The position numbers and the translations under genes were made by a program. From Lathyrus oleraceus (taxonomy: Eukaryota; Streptophyta; Magnoliopsida; Fabales; Fabaceae), in NCBI RefSeq assembly GCF_024323335.1, contig NC_066585.1, positions 532,532,582 through 532,596,581 of the forward strand: a stretch of 64,000 nt of DNA, in the 5' to 3' direction. Position 1 is the stretch's first letter. Each line of letters starts with the position of its first letter. The notes under the pieces are model-generated. The model did no database searches. It had not been told where the DNA came from and was given only the letters and a program-made list of their open reading frames with translations. Below, piece by piece: positions 57,067-64,000 of the stretch.

Positions 57067-60000
57067 ATGGATCTCGAACAGACTGTCAAAGATCTCCAGA
57101 CTCAGAATGCTCAGTTCAAGGAGATGATGTTAAGCTTATCCAAAGGGCAGGAGGAGCTGAAGGCTCTTTTGGCTGAAAAGAAGAAGGACAAGAAAGCTGT
57201 GAGCTTCATTAACCCGGGCAGAAGGCGTAAAGGACAGGCTACGGGAATCAAATTTGGAATCCCGAATGGCCCAGAAGAGGGGGCCGAAAATGATTCAGAG
57301 GAGGAGAATGTTGATTTCTCTAACCCTGAGGATGATGATGAGGAGTATGAAAATGAACAGTACTCTCCAAGAGATGATAAGTACAAATTGCTGGAAGAGC
57401 GCATGCTAGCCATGGAGGGTCAGAAAACACCTGGTCTGGATTTCGAAAGTTTGGGTCTGGTCTCCGATGTGACCATTCCTCGCAAATTCAAAATCCCCAC
57501 TTTCACTAAGTACGATGGTGCGTCTTGTCCTCAGATGCATCTAAGGGCTTATGTGAGAAAGATCCAGTCGCATACCACTGATAAGAAACTGTGGATCCAT
57601 TTCTTCCAAGAGAGTCTATCTGGCACTCAGTTGGAATGGTATTATCAGCTCGAGAGCTCTGACATCCGCACCTGGACTGAGTTAGCAACGGCTTTCTACA
57701 AGCAGTACCAGTACAATTCTGAATTAGCACCTACTCGGCTGCAGTTGCAGAATATGGTCATGGGATCTAAAGAAAGCTTCAAAGAGTATGCTCAGAAATG
57801 GAGAGATTTGGCCGGCAGGGTCAAACCCCCTATGACTGACCGAGAATTAGTAGACCTGTTCATGGGTACCCTGACTGGCCCATTCTACAGCCACCTACTG
57901 GGGAGTTCTTCATCCGGTTTCACTGAACTTATATTGACAGGTGAACGGGTGGAGAGCGGCATTCGAAGTGGAAAGTTACAGGCAGCTACTTCTACAAGCA
58001 GTAAAAAGTCCTATCATGGGAAGAATGAGTCAAATGCTGTGTACGGTCAGAAGAATCATAATAAGAAAAATGGTGACCATGCCGTGGGAGCAGTGACAAT
58101 CGCAGCCCCGCCAGCTCAAAACTTCCAGCAAAGACAAGACAAGCCGAGAAGGCATTTTACCAAGCTTAATATGACCTTAGCACAAGCACTGCAAAGTATG
58201 CTAAAGGCGAACTTAATCACACTCAGAGGTCCTCCTGCAAATGTCAACACTGCGTCGCCTCGTTATAATCCCAATGCCAGGTGTGCATATCACTCTGATA
58301 GCCCCGGGCACGATACAAACGATTGTTGGCTGTTAAAGAATAAAATTCAGGACATGATCGACGCTGGGGAAATTGAGTTCGAGCCTCCGGAGACTCCTAA
58401 TGTCATCACTGCTCCTATGCCTAATCATGACAAGGCTGTTAATGCTCTCAATGACGATTCTCTCATCACTACTGTAGCGGACTTAACATCTCCTCTCCCG
58501 GTCATAAAGCGGAATTTATCGCAAGCTGGTTTATTTCCAGGTTGTACTGAAGATTGCAATCTCTGCACACTTTGGCCCGAGGACTGCTTGAAATTGAAAA
58601 ATGGCATTCAAACGGCTGATGGACGACCGTACAATTCTCTTTGAAAGGGTTTCTAAGGCGGAAAACCCTATTGAAGAAATATCTATGATTGCAAGGTCCA
58701 AAGTTCCGGTTAAGATTACCGCTCCCAGGGTACCTGTGAAGATCATTGCTGAGCCCAAGGTAGCTCCCCTGATCATTACTGCACCTGGCCCAATACCGTA
58801 CTCCTCAAGCAAGGCCATTCCGTGGAATTATGGAGGTGAGGTTTACATCCATGGCGTAAAGCAAGTTGTTGATTCTGCTAATCCTAATGACATCGTTGGG
58901 ACTAGTAAAATTACTCGAAGCGGAAGGATCTTCTCTCCAGAGATCTCACCCCCAGCTCCTGAGACTCGAGGAAAGGAACCAGTCAATCCTTCTCAGTCAG
59001 AGACACCGGTCGAAGATACTACTGAAGACGTTGCCAAACGAGAAATGGAAGAAGTGTTGAAAATCATTCGCAAGAGTGACTTTGATGTTGTAGAGCAGTT
59101 GAGGCATACCCCATCTAAGATCTCAATGTTAGCATTGCTGTTATCTTCTGAATCTCATGCCAATGCGTTGATAAAATTCTTGAAGACTGCTCATGTGCCT
59201 CAGGAAACATCTGTCGATCAGTTCGAACATTATGTGGCTCACTTGGCTGTTGACAATGGCCTAGGATTTTCCGACGCTGATCTGACACCAGCGGGAAAGA
59301 ACCATAATAAGGCCCTGCATATCTCCATTGAGTGTAAAGGCATCACCCTGTCTCATGTGCTGATCGATAATGGCTCTTCTTTGAATGTGTTACCGAAAGC
59401 CGTGCTCGAGAAACTTGACTGCAAGAGCGTTGAATTGAAGCCTAGTGATATTGTGGTGCGGGCTTACGATGGTGCAAAGAGTGTTGTCCACGGTGAAGTT
59501 GTTCTCCCTATCAAGATAGGACCTCAAGTTTTCAACACTACCTTTTATGTAATGAACATTCGTCCTGCCTACTCCTGCCTACTGGGGCGCCCTTGGATTC
59601 ATGAGGCAGGTGTTGTGGCTTCGTCGCTCCATCAAAAGCTGAGGTATCCAATAGAGGGTAAAATCGTCACCGTGTGTGGGGAAGAGGAATACATTGTCAG
59701 TAGTGTGCATACCTTCAGATACGTTGAGATGGATGGTGAATTCTTCGAGACTCCAACTCAGTCATTTGAAGTGTTTTCTCCGCCCGATCCTGTCCTTAAG
59801 CCAACTCCCTGTGTGCCCAAGGTTACTCGTGCTCCTCCTGTTATGATTTCTCTGAAAGATGCTCAAGCTGTGGTTGAAGATGGTGGCTGTACTGGCTGGG
59901 GTCAACTGATCAACGTACCGTACAAGTCTGACAAAGCTGGTCTGGGATTCAACTCTGAGAAGACGGTCAAAGATCAAATCAATGTTGTAGAAGATGCTGA

Positions 60001-60103
60001 CAGTGATTGCGACCTGGATAGTTGGATCTACCCAACAATTGGCGACGGACTCAATAATTGGAAGGCTGAAGACACTATCCCGATCTCCTTTAGTCAGGAG
60101 TAA
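57067..60103 (+). pseudogene. gag-protease of third Ogre-type element, one frameshift
   Basis: ATG at 57,067 (MDLEQTVKDLQTQ). Gag core and knuckle-like CAYHSDSPGHDTNDC as in the nested copy. A 1-base gain near 58,611 shifts the frame; the downstream part (from 58,601) is open to 60,103 with the DNGSS protease. The stop overlaps the intron 5' splice site. Confidence 0.87.
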
Positions 60104-60333
60104 TTGTTATTGTCTATTTAGTATTGCAAATTCTAATTGAACTTCTTAAAACATTGTGTCTATACCCGGGGCACAATGGCTAATTTGTTAAGGGTTTTGT
60201 CATTTCATAAGCATATTTTCATATTCAATAAATCAATGGACCTTTTCGCATTCAAATATTGCGCTCTTTATTTTTCCTGTCGTCTTTCAAACGAGCTATG
60301 TTTTCTTACACACACTCACATAACAAATTGCAG
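60100..60333 (+). other. Intron of third Ogre-type element (234 bp)
   Basis: 5' site gaGTAATTG, 3' site AATTGCAG; joining keeps the frame into SIPTLDPVDNSS. Nearly identical to the intron at 27,090-27,316. Confidence 0.8.
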
Positions 60334-61632
60334 ATCCATACCCACTCTGGATCCTGTTGACAATAGTTCTACTACTGTTCATTATGACTTTGAAAATCCG
60401 ATCTACCAAGCCGAGGATGGAAATGAGGAAGATTGTGAAGTCCCTAGAGAACTTGCCAGACTGGTACTACAAAAGACTATACAGCCGCATGAGGAATCAA
60501 TTGAAATTGTAAATCTGGGTACTGAAATAAACAAGAGAGAAGTCAGAAGTTTCTTGGGGCACTCGAATTACATTGCCCGATTCGTTCCACACTTGACTGC
60601 TACCTGCAAACCCATCTTCAAATTACTAAAAAAGAAAAATCAAGAGATGGTATGGAATGATGAATGACAAAGTCAAGAACTACCTCCAGGAACCTCCGAT
60701 TTTGATACCACCAGTTGAAGGAAGACCTCTAATCATGTATTTGACCGTGTTAGAAAATTCAATGGGGTGCGTATTGGGGCAACATGATGAGTCTGGTCGA
60801 AAAGAGCATGTCATACACTGCCTTAGCAAAAGGTACCGACTGTGAAACAAGATACTCACCGCTCGAGAAAGCTTACTGTGCTTTGGCTTGGGCTGCTCGC
60901 CGACTAAGACAGTATATGTTGAATCATACCACTTTATTGATTTCTAAGATGGATCTTATCAAATATACATTCGAGAAACCTGCTGTCTCCTGAAAGAGTT
61001 ATCACTGATAATGGTACTAAACGGAACTCTACACGCAGTTCAAAATAAAGCACTATAACTCTTCTCCGTACCGGCCAAAGATGAATGGCGTTGTGGGGAC
61101 TGCTAACAATATCAAGAAGGTCATGCAAGAAATAACAATAACATACAAAGACTGGCATGAGATGTTACCTTTTGCTCTTCATGGTTACCGCACTTCGACA
61201 GGGGCAACTCCTTTCTCTTTAGTCTACGGAGCGGAAGCTGTTTTACCAGTGGAAGTCCAGATTCCTTCTCTAAGAATCATGAAAGAGGCGGGCTTAGACG
61301 AAGATGAATGGATTCAGACTCGACTTGATCAAATAAACTTGATTGACGAGAAGAGACTTGCGGCTGTTTGTCACGGGCAGATATATCAGAAGCGCATGAC
61401 CCGGGCATTTAACAAAAGAGTCAAGAGACAGGTGTATCAAGTAGGCGACCTGGTGATCAAACGTATCATTCTACCACAAGGTGACCCCAGAGGCAAGTGG
61501 ACTCCCACATACGAAGGGCCATTTGTGGTTAAGAAAGTATTCTCTGGTGGAGCCATGATACTTGCTACAATGGATGGCGAAGACTTCCCGCATCCTGTGA
61601 ACGCGGACATAGTTAAAAAATACTACGCATAA
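60334..61632 (+). pseudogene. Ogre pol remnant with large internal deletions
   Basis: Compared with the nested copy: about 0.86 kb is missing near 60,540, removing the whole RT catalytic region in frame; a 14-bp loss near 60,665 and a 2-bp loss near 60,835 shift the frame; about 1.3 kb is missing near 60,988, joining RNase H to mid-integrase and removing the second RNase H; about 24 bp are lost near 61,025. The catalytic Glu of integrase is Gly (61,096-61,098). The integrase C-terminus to 61,632 is open. No active enzyme can come from this. Confidence 0.9.
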
Positions 61633-62615
61633 AAGAGACCCGCTAGGTCGACGTACCTAGGCAAAAGTAAGGGCATCCCGGCGAACCAAAAGGGTTCGGG
61701 CAAAAATTAGGGATAAATATATAAAGACGTATACCCGGCAAGTCGAAAACCTGAGAAGGCGGCTTGGGCAAAAAGGGGTATCCCGGTGGACTGAAAACCT
61801 GAAAAGGCGGTCCAGGCAAAATTAGGGATTAAAGCGTATGACTATGTCCCGTTCTCTGTCAGCTTCAACCAAGTTCCAGGGACTGAACAAGCCAATCACT
61901 TCTATCCGACAGCCGGAGATGAGATGCTTGAAGACATAATGACAGTAGTGGAATCAAAATCAATAGGACTTATTCTGCATAGCTTTCTTTTTGTTGTCTT
62001 GACAACTTCCTCTTACTAGGATTTCTGTCTCCTTGTACACAAATTGCCTGTTTATAGGCCCTCTTTCAAAATCAATACAATTTCATTGCCAAAAAGATGC
62101 TTTTGTTTTTACCTTTTCTGTTTTGTTTGCGTAAACGTCCATTGATTTAATTTGAAGTGACTTATGCACTTGAATATGATCAATGTTTACCAAAAATGCA
62201 TGCCTAAAATAGCAATAGCAATTACTACACGACTTCAGGGTCGAGGAGAAGGTCTAATCGCGCTTCCCCAAGGAGTCCGTTGCTAATCCGATTCCCCGGC
62301 AACACCAATTATTCCCCGGAGGAGGTCGGCACCGCCATACCGAAAGGTCATCCCTTCTATCCCCAACCAGGCCCCGTTGGACAGAACACAAATCCCCAGC
62401 TAAGGAAGGGCCATCAATACCAATGTCTCCGACCAGCAGACTGAGATCTATTCCCCCAGTAGTGTCCCCTGGAAGAATGTTTCAGACGCCTAATGCATTC
62501 ATTATATCATTTCATATTTCATACCTGCATACAGCGCTCACATTTACTTCATTCCGCATCATACACTTTACATCATTTCATATACATGCATATACATGCA
62601 TACCAGGTTCGCAAG
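61633..62615 (+). other. 3' UTR of third Ogre-type element, truncated
   Basis: Aligns with the - strand of the nested Ogre from 23,618 down to about 22,600, then stops at the next LTR. The 65-bp repeat array and 3' LTR are therefore not in the window. Confidence 0.75.
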
Positions 62616-64000
62616 TGTAGCGGTGTATTCGTTACTATATGATCTATTGGTTAAATCATAAGCAAAGCATACAATGAATATAGAGTCGCCACCGCACTTT
62701 TATTTATCCTAAGGACTGGTTAAAAAGCGAACAAAAACCTAAGAAGTTTTACACGTAGAAAACTAATAAAAAGATCAGAGATCGGGGTAAGGGGTAAATT
62801 ACGCAATGGGAAGGTGTTAGGCACCCAATGCGTCCTAGGTACTCCTAGGGAGCCCTTTTCACACTTGTTGTTTGAAAATATTTATTTGTTTTTTGACATA
62901 AGTATTGTGCAAACATGATTGGGATGATGAGGAAAGAATGTACAAATTAATTATTTTTGTGTTCGAACGGATGAACCCGTTGCCTACGTACCTTCCATCA
63001 AAGGTAAGGATCAAAACGCCGTAGTTCGGCTAAAAACTTCCAAAAGTTAGTGGATTCAATTTTAAAACAAAAGCTCAAAGGTCTTACGTTACCCACGGGA
63101 GAAAACTCAACCTTGTATAACAACTAGTCCACCATGTGAGAAAAGCTTCCACTTGCCAGAGAGGGGTTAACCCTATAATAGGCAAGGAAGACTTACAATT
63201 CATCTACTAAGGACAAATAGGTGAGATTAATATCAACCAACTAGGGTAAATCAAACCTACAGCTAATGTATGAAAACTTAACAAACATGGACAAAGCCAC
63301 AAAATCATTTGAATGGGTGAAGTTATTTGGATTATTTACAAAAAGGTCAAAGTATGATTAAAGTCAATTCAAAATGAAGTATTTACAAAAATGAAGTTTG
63401 GAAAAATCATGGACTTAAGGTCCAAGTTTCTAATTTGAAAAGAAGGTGAGAATGTTTGCACAACACTTATTTCAAAGTTTTAACATGTGTGAAAAGGTAG
63501 GACACAATGGGGTGAATGGATAATGGTGGAATGTAATACTTCTTAGAAGGGTCCACCTCTTGAAATCATATAGAAGATGATTCAAGTGGGTCCTTAGGAA
63601 TAGGCTACAAATGAGCAATGAACATGGTAACAGATGAAAGTAAATAAAAGCGGATACTGGATGCCACTCAATGGTCTTATACCTGTCTCCTAAAACAAGT
63701 AAGGATATCAGAAGCCACTCTATGGACTTACACTAATCTCCATCAGAATACAACAAAAACAAAACGGGGAAGTCAACTGCCAATCTATCTGGACTTATGT
63801 TAACCTCCACAGTATGATCCTAGGAAAACAAATGCCACATCACAGGGACTTACAATGAATCCTCACATACAACAATAAATGCACCAGGCAATGGGTATGA
63901 GTGACCAATGAGGTCTTACACTCTACCCCTTCCATGTCATGGGAACAGATGCCAGCTTACAGGGACTTATAACTGGTTCCTCAATGGGTAATCAAACAAA
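62616..64000 (-). repeat. LTR end of a further Ogre-like element on -, incomplete
   Basis: On - it ends ...CACCGCTACA at 62,616 with no primer site beyond, so it is a 3' LTR or solo LTR. It carries the stem-loop plus TACGTAGGCA motif (62,981-63,030) found in the second Ogre LTR, and a degenerate repeat of about 65 bp (atgccactcaatggtcttat type) at 63,650-64,000. gcaag (62,611-62,615) is the candidate target duplication. Confidence 0.7.

Larger units (their letters stand above)
52659..62615 (+). mobile_element. Third Ogre-type element, pol-deleted
   Basis: LTR, primer site, leader, intact ORF1, gag-protease with one frameshift, intron, and a pol remnant that has lost the RT core, the second RNase H and the first half of integrase, then a 3' UTR cut at 62,615 by another LTR. 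Its proteins are close to those of the nested Ogre at 18,917-33,468. It lies in the RT exon of the second Ogre; cctgg (52,654-52,658) is the candidate left target duplication. Confidence 0.9.

Noticed and set aside
1..64000. A novel defence, biosynthetic or other gene system
   Set aside because: All coding sequence with recognisable domains belongs to retrotransposons or transposon debris; no other conserved gene cluster is visible.

Overview
The window is a plant repeat block made almost entirely of nested LTR retrotransposons. I found no intact host gene, no RNA gene and no CRISPR array. Several Ogre-type Ty3/gypsy elements (tRNA-Arg primer site, extra ORF1, intron between protease and RT, two RNase H domains) together with Athila-like and SIRE-like copies point to a large-genome legume, probably tribe Fabeae (pea, vetch, Lathyrus). 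That assignment is inference.

Layout. (1) 131-11,518: an Athila-like Ty3 element on +, with gag-pol in a single frame broken by four stops and an intact third ORF. Its 5' LTR is replaced by an inverted copy of its own 3' end. (2) 11,519-12,178: a complex junction and an inverted pol piece of the same family. (3) 12,184-12,929: a broken plant-mobile-domain-type C-terminal tail. (4) 13,031-13,170: a fold-back. (5) about 14,160-17,763: a decayed Ty3 element with a protease relic, two degenerate tandem arrays and an LTR. (6) 18,345-40,548: a Ty1/copia element with one 1,131-codon ORF. Its 5' LTR is split by a 14.5-kb Ogre element on - (18,917-33,468). (7) 40,551-42,275: the 3' end of a SIRE-like copia element on -. 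(8) 42,276-52,658: the 5' half of a second Ogre-type element on +, cut inside RT by (9) a third Ogre-type element on + (52,659-62,615), whose 3' UTR is cut by (10) the LTR of a further - strand element (62,616 to the window end).

How the parts relate. The Ogre copy at 18,917-33,468 lacks ORF1 but keeps most of pol. The copy at 52,659-62,615 keeps ORF1 and gag-protease but has lost the RT core, the second RNase H and the start of integrase. All three Ogre copies keep the intron, whose 5' splice site overlaps the gag-protease stop codon. LTR comparison by eye (roughly 0.5% for the nested Ogre, roughly 2% for the host copia) agrees with the nesting order.

Most striking pattern. Three LTR families carry, about 55-350 bp upstream of a TATA box, arrays of paired 12-15-bp GC-rich palindromes, each family with its own sequence. 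The same arrangement precedes the third ORF of the Athila-like element, and the copia leader carries palindromes with nearly the same arms as the Ogre ones. This looks like repeatedly evolved promoter architecture and deserves testing.
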